Notes: generated from the letters alone by a model not told the origin. Shown: positions 33,030 through 42,654, counted from the first letter of the stretch. The stretch is DNA of 64,000 bases from Sanguibacter suarezii NBRC 16159 (GCF_001552735.1 NZ_BCRT01000015.1:62001-126000), one strand, 5' to 3'. Numbers and translations: made by a program.

Positions 33030-33583
33030 ACGCCCGCCAGCGATCGCCGTGGCTCGCCCGGATCCTCGCCAAGTCCCCCAGCCCGACGCCGGCCCCCGCC
33101 CCGCGGGTGCCCGTCGAGCTGCCGACCCCGCTGACCCGTGACCGGGTCGGTGCCTACCTCACCCGTCGCGGGTACACCTACCGCCTCGACGAGGACGGTG
33201 ACATCACCGGCACCTGGGACGGCAACCGGTTCTGGTTCCTGCTCCTGGGGACCAAGCAGGAGATCCTCCAGGTGCGAGGACGCTGGCACCGCCCGCTCCC
33301 CGACTCCGGCCGGCTCGCCGCCCTGCAGATCATCAACGACTGGAACCGCGAGCGCATCTGGCCCAAGGCCTATCTGCGCAGCGAGCCCACGGGACTGGCC
33401 CTCTACACCGAGGTGTCGGTGGACTTCAGCCCAGGCGCGACCAAGGACCAGCTCGAGCAGATGGTGGCCTGTGGTCTGGGCACCTCGATCCAGCTGTTCA
33501 CCTCCGTCTCGGCGCTGCTGCCGCCGGACAACCCCGACGACCTCGAGGGCATGGACGACAACGGGGCGTTCGGGGAGGACTAG
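33026..33583 (+). CDS. YbjN domain-containing protein (third copy)
   Basis: A 185-residue YbjN protein translationally coupled to the second copy by a four-base overlap. Residues about 35-175 form the domain: GDITGTWDGNRFWFLLLG, EILQVRGRWHRPL, NDWNRERIWPKAYLR and VSVDFSPGATKDQLEQMVACGLG. An acidic tail (DNPDDLEGMDDNG) follows. Its function is unknown. In other actinobacteria one or two such genes, sometimes annotated as type III secretion chaperone-like, lie between miaB and miaA, so the pair here fits the conserved arrangement. It converges with miaB, only 31 bases separating the stops, with no obvious hairpin between them. Confidence 0.9.
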   Translation: MNARQRSPWLARILAKSPSPTPAPAPRVPVELPTPLTRDRVGAYLTRRGYTYRLDEDGDITGTWDGNRFWFLLLGTKQEILQVRGRWHRPLPDSGRLAALQIINDWNRERIWPKAYLRSEPTGLALYTEVSVDFSPGATKDQLEQMVACGLGTSIQLFTSVSALLPPDNPDDLEGMDDNGAFGED

Positions 33584-33614
33584 CGTCCGGAGGTCTGGCC
33601 CTCGGGACGACTGG

Positions 33615-35324
33615 CTAGGGCCGATGTACGGTCGGCAGCCCCAGGACCACCGGTCCCCCGGCCGCGGGCGTACCGGCGGCTGGCCCGTGGCTGTGGGTGT
33701 CCTCCCCCAGACCAGCCCGAGCCTTCTCGCGCTGCACCCACGCGTCTCCGGCGCGGGTGCGTCGCACGGCGTAGACGGCCTGTGCGGGGTCCGCAGCCAC
33801 GGCTGAGTCAGCCACCAGGTGGTACGGCGCGGAGTGGGTGACGCGCACGGTGACCACGTCGCCGGGACGCGGCAGCTGCGCGTCGACGTCGTCGGCCAGA
33901 CGCGGGTCAGCGGGGTCCACGTCAGACCGGCTGGAGTCGGCAGCGCTCGTCTCGCTCGCGAGCGCGGACGTCAGGTGAGCCGGCAGCGCGAGGTGCACCA
34001 GGCGGTTGTCCGCGGCGCGTCCGGTGAGACGGTGGGTCTCCCCGTCCTTGCGACCGGCTCCGTCGGTGATCAGCACCTCGACCGTGCGACCCACCTGGCG
34101 TGCGCTCTCCTGGGCGGAGATCTCGTCCTGGAGGGCCATGAGGCGGACGTAGCGTTCCTGGACGACCTCCTTGGGGAGCTGGTCGGGCAGGGTCGCAGCA
34201 GGGGTCCCTGGACGCTGGGAGTACTGGAAGGTGAACGCTGAGGCGAAGCGGGAAGCCTCCACCACGCGCAGTGTCTCGGCGAAGTCCTCCTCGGTCTCGC
34301 CGGGGAAACCGACGATGAGGTCGGTGGTGATCGCGGCGTCGGGCATGGCGGCGCGGACCCGGTCGAGGATGCCGAGGAACTTGTCCGAGCGGTAGGACCG
34401 GCGCATGGCCCGCAGGATGCGGTCCGACCCGGCTTGCAAGGGCATGTGCAGCTGCGGCATGACGTTCGGCGTCTCGGCCATGGCCTCGATGACGTCGTCG
34501 GTGAAGGCCGCCGGGTGCGGGGAGGTGAAGCGCACCCGCTCCAGGCCCTCGATCTCACCGCAGGCCCGCAGCAGCTTCGCGAAGGCGCCCCGGTCGCCGA
34601 ACTCGACGCCGTAGCTGTTGACGTTCTGGCCGAGCAGGGTCACCTCGATCGCACCCTGAGCGACGAGCGCCTCGATCTCGGCGAGGATCTGGCCGGGTCG
34701 GCGGTCGCGCTCCTTGCCGCGCAGGTGCGGGACGATGCAGAAGGTGCAGGTGTTGTTGCACCCGACGCTGATCGAGACCCAGCCGGCGTAGACCGACTCA
34801 CGACGGGTGGGCAGGGTCGACGGGAAGACCTGCAGCGACTCCGCGATCTCGACCTGCGCCGCCTCGTTGTGCCGGGCGCGCTCGAGCAGCACCGGAAGCG
34901 CGTCGAGGTTGTGGGTGCCGAAGACGACGTCCACCCACGGCGCCCGCTCGACGATCCCGGAGCGGTCCTTCTGCGCCAGGCAGCCGCCGACGGCGATCTG
35001 CATCCCCGCGCGGCGGTTCTTCAGCGCGGCGAGCTGGCCGAGGTTGCCGTAGAGCTTCGTCGAGGCGTTCTCGCGCACGGCGCACGTGTTGATGACCACG
35101 ACGTCGGCCTCGTAGCGGGCTGCGTCGGCGTCGGAGGCCTTGTGATAGCCCGCCTGCTCGAGCATCCCAGCCATCCGCTCGGAGTCGTGGACGTTCATCT
35201 GGCACCCGAGGGTGCGCACGAGGTAGGTGCGGGGTGCCCGCAGGCCGCCCTCGGCAGCCTCCACGGCGGGCGCGGGGAGGTCCAGGAGGGGCAGGGAGGC
35301 GGGGGTGGAGGCGTTCGCAGACAT
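33615..35324 (-). CDS. miaB: tRNA-2-methylthio-N6-dimethylallyladenosine synthase MiaB
   Basis: Radical-SAM methylthiotransferase that converts i6A37 to ms2i6A37 in tRNA, acting after MiaA. The 569-residue enzyme has the auxiliary-cluster cysteines C41, C81 and C115 in its UPF0004 domain, the radical-SAM CxxxCxxC at C189, C193 and C196, and a TRAM RNA-binding region near residues 405-470, which here contains an unusual Ala/Ser/Asp insertion (about 435-465). A Gly/Ala/Pro tail ends the protein. The ATG at 35324 follows TATCCT by seven bases (35332-35337) and lacks a ribosome site, so a leaderless mRNA is likely. It diverges from gluABCD across 135 bases. Confidence 0.96.
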   Translation of the reverse strand: MSANASTPASLPLLDLPAPAVEAAEGGLRAPRTYLVRTLGCQMNVHDSERMAGMLEQAGYHKASDADAARYEADVVVINTCAVRENASTKLYGNLGQLAALKNRRAGMQIAVGGCLAQKDRSGIVERAPWVDVVFGTHNLDALPVLLERARHNEAAQVEIAESLQVFPSTLPTRRESVYAGWVSISVGCNNTCTFCIVPHLRGKERDRRPGQILAEIEALVAQGAIEVTLLGQNVNSYGVEFGDRGAFAKLLRACGEIEGLERVRFTSPHPAAFTDDVIEAMAETPNVMPQLHMPLQAGSDRILRAMRRSYRSDKFLGILDRVRAAMPDAAITTDLIVGFPGETEEDFAETLRVVEASRFASAFTFQYSQRPGTPAATLPDQLPKEVVQERYVRLMALQDEISAQESARQVGRTVEVLITDGAGRKDGETHRLTGRAADNRLVHLALPAHLTSALASETSAADSSRSDVDPADPRLADDVDAQLPRPGDVVTVRVTHSAPYHLVADSAVAADPAQAVYAVRRTRAGDAWVQREKARAGLGEDTHSHGPAAGTPAAGGPVVLGLPTVHRP

Positions 35325-35459
35325 CGCCACAAGGATACGTCGCATCCCCACCACGGGGATGCTTGCCGTGGTCAGCGCGGTGCCCGGCCCCGCGATGTCG
35401 TTACAGGACCGAGACCATGAGCAGTCGCCGATGCCGCACCTGTCCCCTACGTTCTACAC

Positions 35460-36239
35460 ATGGACGCCACGAATCCATCCACTTCGGGCACGACGGATGC
35501 CCGGCGCGCCCTGGTGCGCCTCGTCGACGTCAACAAACACTTCGGTGACCTGCACGTGCTCAACGACATCAACCTCACGGTCACCCAGGGCGAGGTGGTG
35601 GTCGTGGTCGGCCCGTCAGGATCGGGGAAGTCCACCCTGTGCCGGGTGATCAACCGCCTGGAGACCATCGACTCCGGGTTGATCGAGGTCGACGGCACAC
35701 CGCTGCCCGAAGAGGGCAAGGCCCTCGCCCAGCTGCGGGCCGACGTCGGGATGGTGTTCCAGTCCTTCAACCTCTTCGCCCACAAGACCGTCCTGCAGAA
35801 CGTCACCCTCGGCCCGACCAAGGTCAAGAAGATGCGGTCGGCCGAGGCTCGGGAGCTCGCCATGACGCTGCTTGAGCGGGTGGGGGTGGACTCTCAGGCC
35901 AACAAGATGCCTGCTCAGCTCTCCGGCGGGCAGCAGCAACGGGTGGCGATCGCACGGGCGCTGGCCATGCACCCCAAGGTCATGCTCTTCGACGAACCAA
36001 CCTCGGCCCTGGACCCGGAGATGATCACCGAGGTCCTCGACGTCATGGTGGGCCTCGCGACGGACGGCATGACGATGATCGTGGTGACCCACGAGATGGG
36101 CTTCGCGCGCAAGGCCGCGGACCGCGTCGTCTTCATGGCTGACGGCAAGATCCTCGAAGAGTCCCAGCCGGAACAGTTCTTCACCGCCCCCACCTCTGCC
36201 CGCGCCCAGGACTTCTTGTCCAAGATCCTCTTTCACTGA
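35460..36239 (+). CDS. gluA: Glutamate ABC transporter ATP-binding protein GluA
   Basis: Powers glutamate uptake through the GluBCD importer at the membrane. The 259-residue ATPase has Walker [10 protein letters not shown] (about 50-58), the Q-loop in VFQSFNLF, signature LSGGQQQR, Walker [13 protein letters not shown] and the switch His in VVTHEMGFA, all typical of polar amino-acid importers. The first 15 residues are a variable leader. The ATG at 35460 has TACGTT six bases upstream and no ribosome site, so the operon is probably transcribed leaderless from that point. gluB follows after 57 bases, then gluC and gluD, as in corynebacteria, where gluABCD also neighbours recA-recX and miaB. Confidence 0.94.
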   Translation: MDATNPSTSGTTDARRALVRLVDVNKHFGDLHVLNDINLTVTQGEVVVVVGPSGSGKSTLCRVINRLETIDSGLIEVDGTPLPEEGKALAQLRADVGMVFQSFNLFAHKTVLQNVTLGPTKVKKMRSAEARELAMTLLERVGVDSQANKMPAQLSGGQQQRVAIARALAMHPKVMLFDEPTSALDPEMITEVLDVMVGLATDGMTMIVVTHEMGFARKAADRVVFMADGKILEESQPEQFFTAPTSARAQDFLSKILFH

Positions 36240-36296
36240 GTACTGCTCGGCACCACCATCGACGGCCCTGGCGGCCACGACCTGAAGGAGAAGACC

Positions 36297-37169
36297 ATGA
36301 TGCGATCACGAACCATCCTCGTCGCCGCCGCAGCAGCCGCGCTGGTGCTGGCTGGCTGCGGCGACGACGACAACACCGCGTCCGAGACCACCACGACGAG
36401 CGCGGACACCAGCGCCTTCCCCGAGGGGAGCACCATGGCTCGTCTCGCGGACGCCGGCACCATCACCGTCGGGACGAAGTTTGACCAGCCGCTGTTCGGC
36501 CTGGTGGGACCGGACGGAGAACCGGTCGGCTTCGACGTCGAGGTCGCCAAGATCATCGCCGGCGAGCTGGGCATCGACCCGGATGACATCACGTGGAAGG
36601 AGACGGTGTCCCAGAACCGCGAGGCGTTCATCCAGGACGACCAGGTGGACATCGTCGTGGCCACCTACACGATCAACGACAAGCGCAAGGAAGTCATCGA
36701 CTTCGCCGGGCCGTACTACATCGCCGGCCAGTCCCTCATGGTGCGGGCCGACGAGGAGTCCATCGCATCCTCCGACGACCTGGCGGGCAAGACGGTGTGC
36801 TCGGCGGAGGGCTCCACCCCCGCCAAGAACATCGAGGACAACTTCCCCGACACCACGCTGCAGGTCTTCGCCCAGTACACCGACTGCCTCGACCCGCTGC
36901 GCAACGGCCAGGTGGACGCGGTGACCACGGACAACGTCATCCTGGCGGGATACGTCTCGGAGAACCCTGACGACTTCAAGATCGTCGGCGAGCAGTTCAC
37001 CGAGGAGCCCTACGGCATCGGCCTGAAGCTGGGCGACGAGGAGTTCCGGACCTTCATCAACGACACCCTCGAGGCGTCCTTCGAGGACGGCCGGTGGGCC
37101 ACCGCCTGGGAAGAGACCGCCGGGTCGGTCCTGCCCACACCGGACCCGCCGACGGTCAACCGCTACTGA
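36297..37169 (+). CDS. gluB: Glutamate-binding lipoprotein GluB
   Basis: Extracellular substrate-binding component of the glutamate importer. The 290-residue precursor has a signal peptide with lipobox LVLAGC, so C21 is the predicted lipidated residue, followed by a Thr/Ser-rich linker. The type 2 periplasmic-binding domain (about 48-280) includes TITVGTKFDQPLFGLVG and the ligand-site region FAGPYYIAGQSLMV. AAGGAG lies seven bases before the ATG at 36297; a second ATG follows directly. It lies between gluA and gluC, and the 106-base gap to gluC could reduce expression of the permeases relative to the binding protein. A related specificity, such as aspartate or glutamine, cannot be excluded. 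Confidence 0.93.
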   Translation: MMRSRTILVAAAAAALVLAGCGDDDNTASETTTTSADTSAFPEGSTMARLADAGTITVGTKFDQPLFGLVGPDGEPVGFDVEVAKIIAGELGIDPDDITWKETVSQNREAFIQDDQVDIVVATYTINDKRKEVIDFAGPYYIAGQSLMVRADEESIASSDDLAGKTVCSAEGSTPAKNIEDNFPDTTLQVFAQYTDCLDPLRNGQVDAVTTDNVILAGYVSENPDDFKIVGEQFTEEPYGIGLKLGDEEFRTFINDTLEASFEDGRWATAWEETAGSVLPTPDPPTVNRY

Positions 37170-37275
37170 GCCCGTCGTCGTCCGACCGGGCGGTGGGCAC
37201 CGCGCGCCGCGGTGCCCACCGCCCGGACCACCATCTGGGTGACCGCCGCCCAGGCCATGAGGGAGGGAGGTGACC

Positions 37276-37926
37276 GTGGACGCCCTGATCGACTCGATCC
37301 CCCGGTTCGTCGACGGCTTCGAGATGACGCTCCTGCTCGCCGTGGTCTCGGGGGCGCTCTCCCTCGTCCTAGGTGTCGTCCTCGCAGCGCTGCGCGTCGC
37401 GCCGCTGCGGAGCCTGCGCGTGGTGGCCACCGTCTACGTGGAGACGGTCCGCAACACGCCTCTGACTCTCGTCTTCATCTTCTACGTCTTCGTCCTGCCG
37501 ACGCTGGGCTTCGTGCTGCCGCTGGGCCGGGTCCCCGCGATCATCGCGCTGACGACGTACACCTCCGCCTTCGTCTGCGAGGCGGTGCGGTCCGGGATCA
37601 ACAGCGTGAGCACCGGTCAGGCCGAGGCGGCGCGTGCGATCGGGCTGGGGACGGTGGCCACCCTGCGCCTGGTCGTGCTGCCGCAGGCGCTGCGCAGCGT
37701 CGTGCCGCCCCTGATCAACGTGCTCATCGCACTGACGAAGAACACCTCGGTCGCGGCCGGGTTCGCGGTCATCGAGCTCACCTCCACCGGACGCTCGCTG
37801 GCCCGGGACAACCCCTCTGACGTCCTGCTGCTGCTCGGCGGCATCGCGGTCTGCTACCTCATCATCACCATCCCCGCCGGCCTGGCGGCCGGTGCCGTCG
37901 AACGCAGGGTGGTGTTCAGCCGATGA
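37276..37926 (+). CDS. gluC: Glutamate ABC transporter permease GluC
   Basis: A 216-residue membrane permease of the His/Glu/Gln/Arg/opine family, with about five transmembrane helices and the EAA coupling loop (GQAEAARAIGLGTVATLRLVVLPQA region near 115-140) that contacts GluA. The family sequence ETVRNTPLTLVFIFYV is near residue 57. I chose GTG at 37276, five bases after GGAGG; a GTG six bases earlier falls within the ribosome-binding site. Its stop overlaps the gluD ATG (ATGA), so the two permeases are translationally coupled, as expected for a GluCD heterodimer. Confidence 0.93.
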   Translation: MDALIDSIPRFVDGFEMTLLLAVVSGALSLVLGVVLAALRVAPLRSLRVVATVYVETVRNTPLTLVFIFYVFVLPTLGFVLPLGRVPAIIALTTYTSAFVCEAVRSGINSVSTGQAEAARAIGLGTVATLRLVVLPQALRSVVPPLINVLIALTKNTSVAAGFAVIELTSTGRSLARDNPSDVLLLLGGIAVCYLIITIPAGLAAGAVERRVVFSR

Positions 37927-38768
37927 GCGGTTCTGTCCTCTACGACGCGCCCGGGCCCCGGACCCGCAGGATCGAGCGGCTGGCGTCGATCGCCCTCGCC
38001 GTGGTGATCGTCGCGGTCCTCGCCTGGCTCGTGGTGTCCCTCGCGCGCCGTGGCGTGCTCGACGACCGGTGGGAGGTGCTCACCGACCCGCCCAAGCAGC
38101 AGACCGCGTCCGACGTGTGGCGTTCGCTGATCGTGGTCGGGCTCGGGGCGACGCTCCGAGCGGCGGTGGTCGCCGCTCCGCTCGCCCTCGTGCTGGCGCT
38201 GGTGCTCGCGGTGCTGCGCACCTCTCGCTTCGCCATCGTGCGGCGTCCTGCTGTGGTGGTCATCGAGGTGCTGCGCGGCATGCCCGTGCTGCTCATGATG
38301 TTCTTCGGGCTGCTGGGGTTCGGTCTGTCGTCCTTCGAGGCGGTGGTCTTCGGCCTCACGCTCTACAACGCCGCGATCATCGCGGAGATCCTGCGGGCCG
38401 GGCTCATCGCCCTGCCCCACGGCCAGGTCGAGGCGGGGATCTCGATCGGCCTGACCCGCGGTCAGACCCTGAGGATCATCGAGCTGCCGCAGGTGGTCCA
38501 GCTCATGCTGCCCAGTCTCATCAGCCAGTTCGTGGTGCTGCTCAAGGACAGCTCGCTCGGCTTCATCGTCGGCTACGGGGAGCTGCTGTCGGTGATGAAG
38601 AACAACTACAGCTTCTTCGGGGACACGTCCCGGCTCCCGCTCTTCGTCGTCGTCGTCGGGATCTACCTCGTCGTGAACATCACGCTGTCCCGCATCGCGG
38701 TGTACACCCAGCGCCGCCTCTCCTCGCGGATTGCGACACCCGTCGACGACTTGACGGTCGTGCGATAG
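37923..38768 (+). CDS. gluD: Glutamate ABC transporter permease GluD
   Basis: A 281-residue partner permease of GluC. It has an extra N-terminal helix (about 20-43) and an extracellular loop before the five core helices, the usual GluD architecture. EVLRGMPVLLMMFFGLLGFG and the EAA loop GQVEAGISIGLTRGQTLRIIELPQ are clear. A basic C-terminal tail follows the last helix. The ATG overlaps the gluC stop. The operon ends here; a short GCCTGCGTCAG direct repeat fills the 50 bases before the convergent RNase Y gene, and no convincing hairpin is present. Confidence 0.93.
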   Translation: MSGSVLYDAPGPRTRRIERLASIALAVVIVAVLAWLVVSLARRGVLDDRWEVLTDPPKQQTASDVWRSLIVVGLGATLRAAVVAAPLALVLALVLAVLRTSRFAIVRRPAVVVIEVLRGMPVLLMMFFGLLGFGLSSFEAVVFGLTLYNAAIIAEILRAGLIALPHGQVEAGISIGLTRGQTLRIIELPQVVQLMLPSLISQFVVLLKDSSLGFIVGYGELLSVMKNNYSFFGDTSRLPLFVVVVGIYLVVNITLSRIAVYTQRRLSSRIATPVDDLTVVR

Positions 38769-38770
38769 AG

Positions 38771-38822
38771 GCCTGCGTCAGGTGGTGGCGTCAGCCAGCC
38801 TGCGTCAGGCAGCCTGCGTCAG
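38771..38822. repeat. GCCTGCGTCAG direct repeats over the rny stop codon
   Basis: Three exact copies at 38771, 38798 and 38812; the last contains the rny stop (38819-38821). They lie between the convergent gluD and rny genes. Confidence 0.8.
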
Positions 38823-40285
38823 CCGGCTGTGGCGGTCGCCCGCAGCTCGCGCACCACGGTGATCGAGACCTCACCCGGGTAGCTGAGGTCCGTCTCGATG
38901 TGCTTGGCAATCGTGGCGGCCAGCCCAGGCAGGTCCTCGTCGGAGACCTCGTGGGGCTCCACGACGACGCGGACCTCGTGCCCGCTGGCCATGGCCAGCG
39001 CCTTGCGGACCCCGGTGTGGGCGCTCACGAGCTCCTCGAGCTGCTGCATCCGCTCGACGTACCGGTCGAGGTCGTCGCGGCGGGCACCTGGTCGGGCTGC
39101 CGAGCACGCGTCGGCGGCCTGCACCAGCACCGCCTCGACCGAGGTGGCCTCGACCTCGCCGTGGTGGGCGGCCACGGCGTTGACGACCACGGCAGACTCC
39201 ATCGCGCGTTCCACCAGCCGCGCCCCGGCCGTCGCGTGGGACCCGACCGACCCGGCGGGCAGTCCCTTGCCGATGTCGTGCAAGAAGGCTGCTCGCCGCG
39301 CGAGCTCGACGTCTGCGCCGATCTCGGCTGCCATCGTCGCTGCGATCAGGGCAGACTCGACGCTGTGCTCGAGGACGTTCTGGGAGTAGGAGGAGCGCAG
39401 CCGGAGCCGCCCCATGGCCTCGATGAGCTCTGGGGCCAGGCGGTGCACGCCGCTGCGGTCGGCGGCGTCGTGGCCGGCAGCGACGGTGCGCGCGGGTGCG
39501 CCGTCGAGGGCCTGGGCGTAGGCGGCCTCGATCCGTTGCGGATGGATGCGCCCGTCGTCCATGAGCAGCCGCATGGTGACCTCGGCGACCTCACGGCGCT
39601 CAGGATCGAAGCAGGACAGCTGGACGGACTCGGAGTCGTCCTCGAGCAGGACGTTGACCCCCGTCACCGCCTCGAAGGTGCGGATGTTGCGCCCCTCCTT
39701 GCCGATGATCCGTCCGCGCATGTCCTCTGCCGGGAGGGGCAGCACCGTCACTGCCGCTGCCGAGCTGGTGGGCACTGCCAGGCGCTGGACTGCGGTAGCC
39801 ACGACGTGCCGGGCGCGGGCGTCTGCGCGGGACCGCGCTGCCGCCTCGACCCGGTGCACCGAGGCAGCTGCGTCCTGGACGGCCTGCTGGCGCATCTGAT
39901 CGACGAGGCGGGCGCTGGCCTCCTCCTGGGAGAGCCCGGCGACGACCTCGAGCTCGCGCACCAGCCGTGCGTGCAGTCGCGCCCGTTCTTGGGCGGACTG
40001 GACGGTCAGGCGTTCGACCTCGGCCGCGCGGGCCTCGGCCTTCTCGGCCAGCTCCTCAGCCCGAGAGCGCTGCTTGTCCAGGCGACGCTCGCCGGCTCGC
40101 ACCTCGTCCATGCGCCGCTGTGACTCGGCGTCACGCTGCTTGGTGGTCTCGCGGAGGTCGGCCACGTCCTCGGCGGCCTGGGCGCGCACGGCGGCGGCCT
40201 CTCGGCGAGCGACCTGCACGAGCAGCAGCGCCACGAGCGAGGTCCCGAGGAGTGCTAGGAGGACTCCGAGCTCACCTGCGGACAT
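38819..40285 (-). CDS. rny: Ribonuclease Y
   Basis: Membrane-anchored endoribonuclease that starts mRNA decay. The 488-residue protein has an N-terminal membrane helix (about 6-22), a coiled coil of heptad-like Ala/Glu/Arg residues (about 25-125), a KH RNA-binding domain (around MRGRIIGKEGRNIRTFE, near 195) and the HD metal-dependent phosphodiesterase domain with FLHDIGKG. The coiled coil is shorter than in Bacillus. I chose the ATG at 40285 (MSAGELG) because the membrane helix follows directly; the frame stays open 13 codons upstream. It lies downstream of recA-recX on the same strand, 134 bases after recX, and converges with gluD. Confidence 0.93.
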   Translation of the reverse strand: MSAGELGVLLALLGTSLVALLLVQVARREAAAVRAQAAEDVADLRETTKQRDAESQRRMDEVRAGERRLDKQRSRAEELAEKAEARAAEVERLTVQSAQERARLHARLVRELEVVAGLSQEEASARLVDQMRQQAVQDAAASVHRVEAAARSRADARARHVVATAVQRLAVPTSSAAAVTVLPLPAEDMRGRIIGKEGRNIRTFEAVTGVNVLLEDDSESVQLSCFDPERREVAEVTMRLLMDDGRIHPQRIEAAYAQALDGAPARTVAAGHDAADRSGVHRLAPELIEAMGRLRLRSSYSQNVLEHSVESALIAATMAAEIGADVELARRAAFLHDIGKGLPAGSVGSHATAGARLVERAMESAVVVNAVAAHHGEVEATSVEAVLVQAADACSAARPGARRDDLDRYVERMQQLEELVSAHTGVRKALAMASGHEVRVVVEPHEVSDEDLPGLAATIAKHIETDLSYPGEVSITVVRELRATATAG

Positions 40286-40419
40286 GCCCTCACCTGCTCC
40301 CGTGATCTCCGATGCCACCGGCACCCTGCTTGGACCCGACCCATCATGGCTGACCTGCGGGTCGTGTCCGGGTCAACACACCGTGCGGCCGCCATGCGGT
40401 CGGCCAGGCCGATCAGAGG

Positions 40420-40998
40420 CTAGACGTCCCACTCACGGTCAGCGTCGTCGCCTTCCTCGGCGAGGGCTGCGCGGATGCTGGTCATCGCGATGCCCGGGGA
40501 GTAGCCCTTGCGGCCGAGCGCCCCGAGGGCGCGTCGGATCCGAACCTCGGGGCTCAGCCCAGCGGTGCGGCGCAGGCGACCACGGGCCAGCTCCAGGGCG
40601 GCCTGGCTCTCGTCCTCGTCGTCGAGCTGGTCGAGCGCGGCCTCGGCCACCGGACCGGAGATCCCCTTGCGGTTCAGCTCCTGGGCGATCGCGCGACGGG
40701 ACTGCTTCTTCTCGGCGAAGCGGGTCCGCACGATCATCGCCGCCAGCTCGCCGTCGTCGAGCAGGCCCACCTGCTCAAAGCGGTCGAGGAGCCGCTCGGT
40801 GATGGACTCGTCCACCCCTTTGGCCGCCAGCCGCTGAGCCAGCTGCGCGCGGCTCTTCGGTGCGGCGGTCAGTATTCGCAGCGCCAGCTCGCGGGCGTGC
40901 TCTTCCTGCTCAGCCAGGCTGGGAGGTGGCGCGGGGGCCACGTCCGGCTCCTCTTCCCCAAGAGACTGTGGACGGGACCCCCGCGTCGACTGGCGCAT
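40420..40998 (-). CDS. recX: Regulatory protein RecX
   Basis: Modulates RecA by binding in the filament groove and limiting strand exchange and SOS induction. The 192-residue protein has the three-helix RecX repeats: AREIALR-like helices near 35-75 with SRAQLAQRLAAKGV, then the central QSRRAIAQELNRKGI and the C-terminal RALGALGRKGYSPGIA. The first 30 residues are a variable, Pro-rich leader. The start is only five bases after the recA stop, so both are co-transcribed from the LexA-controlled recA promoter, the normal arrangement. No internal promoter is apparent. Confidence 0.94.
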   Translation of the reverse strand: MRQSTRGSRPQSLGEEEPDVAPAPPPSLAEQEEHARELALRILTAAPKSRAQLAQRLAAKGVDESITERLLDRFEQVGLLDDGELAAMIVRTRFAEKKQSRRAIAQELNRKGISGPVAEAALDQLDDEDESQAALELARGRLRRTAGLSPEVRIRRALGALGRKGYSPGIAMTSIRAALAEEGDDADREWDV

Positions 40999-41003
40999 CG
41001 GAC

Positions 41004-42086
41004 TCAGGCGTCAGCCTTCTTGGACTTGGCTGCGGCACCGGCCTTGGCGGCAGGGGCTGCCGGAGCTCCCTCGGCGGGCGCGTCGACGCGGGCGCCGATG
41101 CCGAGCTTCTCCTTGATGCGCTTCTCCAGCTCGTTGGCGAGGTCCGGGTTGTCCCGGAGGAACCCACGAGCGTTCTCCTTGCCCTGTCCGAGTTGGTCAC
41201 CGTCATAGGTGAACCAGGACCCCGACTTGCGCACGAAGCCGTGCTCCACGCCCATGTCGATCAAGCCACCCTCGCGTGAGATGCCCACGCCGTACAGGAT
41301 GTCGAACTCGGCCTGCTTGAAGGGCGGGGCCATCTTGTTCTTGACGACCTTGACGCGGGTGCGGTTACCGACCGGCTCGGTTCCCTCCTTGAGGGTCTCG
41401 ATGCGTCGGATGTCCAACCGGACCGAGGCGTAGAACTTGAGCGCCTTGCCACCGGTGGTGGTCTCGGGCGAGCCGAACATGACACCGATCTTCTCGCGCA
41501 GCTGGTTGATGAAGATGGCGGTCGTGCCGGACTGGCTCAGCGCACCGGTGATCTTGCGCAGGGCCTGGGACATGAGTCGAGCCTGCAGGCCGACGTGGCT
41601 GTCACCCATCTCGCCCTCGATCTCCGCCTTCGGCACCAGGGCCGCGACGGAGTCGATGACGATGACGTCGATCGCGCCGGACCGGATGAGCATGTCGGCG
41701 ATCTCGAGCGCCTGCTCCCCGGTGTCCGGCTGGGACACCAGCAGCGCGTCCGTGTCCACGCCGAGCTTCTTGGCGTAGTCAGGGTCGAGAGCGTGCTCGG
41801 CGTCGATGAAGGCGGCGATGCCACCGTTGCGCTGCGCGCTGGCGACAGCGTGCAGGGCGAGAGTCGTCTTACCGCTGGACTCCGGTCCGTAGATCTCCAC
41901 CACGCGACCGCGCGGCAGTCCGCCGATGCCGAGCGCGACATCGAGAGCGATGGATCCGGTCGGGATGATCTCGACCGGGGCGCGTCCCTCGTCACCGAGA
42001 CGCATGATCGAGCCCTTGCCGAAGTTGCGGTCGATCTGGGCGAGGGCCGCTTCGAGGGCCTTCTCGCGATCTGCTGGTGCGGGCAT
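41004..42086 (-). CDS. recA: Recombinase RecA
   Basis: Forms filaments on single-stranded DNA, drives homologous strand exchange and stimulates LexA cleavage. The 360-residue protein has Walker A GPESSGKT (67-74), Walker [11 protein letters not shown], loops L1 and L2 ([38 protein letters not shown]) and an Ala/Lys-rich tail from about residue 330. There is no intein, unlike in some mycobacteria. I chose the ATG at 42086 because GAGGTGG lies about seven bases before it; an in-frame GTG three codons earlier overlaps that ribosome site. A LexA box at 42241-42255 lies about 155 bases upstream. recX follows after five bases. Confidence 0.98.
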   Translation of the reverse strand: MPAPADREKALEAALAQIDRNFGKGSIMRLGDEGRAPVEIIPTGSIALDVALGIGGLPRGRVVEIYGPESSGKTTLALHAVASAQRNGGIAAFIDAEHALDPDYAKKLGVDTDALLVSQPDTGEQALEIADMLIRSGAIDVIVIDSVAALVPKAEIEGEMGDSHVGLQARLMSQALRKITGALSQSGTTAIFINQLREKIGVMFGSPETTTGGKALKFYASVRLDIRRIETLKEGTEPVGNRTRVKVVKNKMAPPFKQAEFDILYGVGISREGGLIDMGVEHGFVRKSGSWFTYDGDQLGQGKENARGFLRDNPDLANELEKRIKEKLGIGARVDAPAEGAPAAPAAKAGAAAKSKKADA

Positions 42087-42240
42087 GTCTGCCACCTCTA
42101 CGTCTGGGAGCGGTATCCCGCTCGGTGTGGTGCCTTGAGTTCTACGGTCTCGACGTTACGTCGAGCCTCTGACATTGCCGCCGGCCCGCCGCGACCGTGT
42201 GGACGGCGCTCGACCTGATCGACCTGTGTTCCATGATAGC

Positions 42241-42255
42241 CGAACATCTGTTCGA
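42241..42255. promoter_or_regulatory. LexA (SOS) box of recA
   Basis: CGAACATCTGTTCGA, a perfect CGAAC-N4-GTTCG palindrome, immediately followed on the minus strand by a TATCAT -10 candidate (42238-42233). It sits between recA and the stop of the DUF3046 gene. Confidence 0.9.
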
Positions 42256-42289
42256 GGGCTATCGCCTCGGCGGTGTCTGCGTGGGCCGG

Positions 42290-42523
42290 TCAGCGCGGCG
42301 GCGGGGCCTGGCGGTTGACGTCGGTCCCCCAGCGGCGCGCGTCGGGCACGTCCATCGCGTCGCACAGGGCGTGCCAGACCACCCGGGGCTCCACACCGTC
42401 CTCGATGGCCTGTTCCACCGTGCGCTCACCGAGCGCGCTCAGCACCTGGTCAGCAGCCAGGGTGCGCCCGTAGGCGGGCCCGAAGACCTCGTCGACCAGC
42501 TGCCAGAACTCTCGATTTCGCAC
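42290..42523 (-). CDS. DUF3046 protein
   Basis: A 77-residue protein matching DUF3046, a small actinobacterial family nearly always found just upstream of recA. EFWQLVDEVFGPAYGRTLAADQVLSAL (from residue 5) and the later VVWHALCDAMDVP are characteristic. No catalytic or binding motif is known, and the role is unknown. The GTG at 42523 fits the family N-terminus. The LexA box of recA lies 35 bases beyond its stop, so recA probably has its own SOS promoter and may also receive read-through from this gene. It is divergent from lhr across 131 bases. Confidence 0.9.
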   Translation of the reverse strand: MRNREFWQLVDEVFGPAYGRTLAADQVLSALGERTVEQAIEDGVEPRVVWHALCDAMDVPDARRWGTDVNRQAPPPR

Positions 42524-42654
42524 GCTCTAGGGTGCCACGGCACACGGCCTGCGGTCACCCTGTCTCGCCCCCGGTGCCCGTCTGGCGACAGCCCCGAGGC
42601 CCTCACCTCGGCCTTCAGGCTCCCTCTGTCGGTGGTTGCGGCAACAATGGCAGG

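Noticed and set aside
41004-42086. An intein in recA, as in some mycobacteria
   Set aside because: All RecA motifs are contiguous in a normal-length protein.
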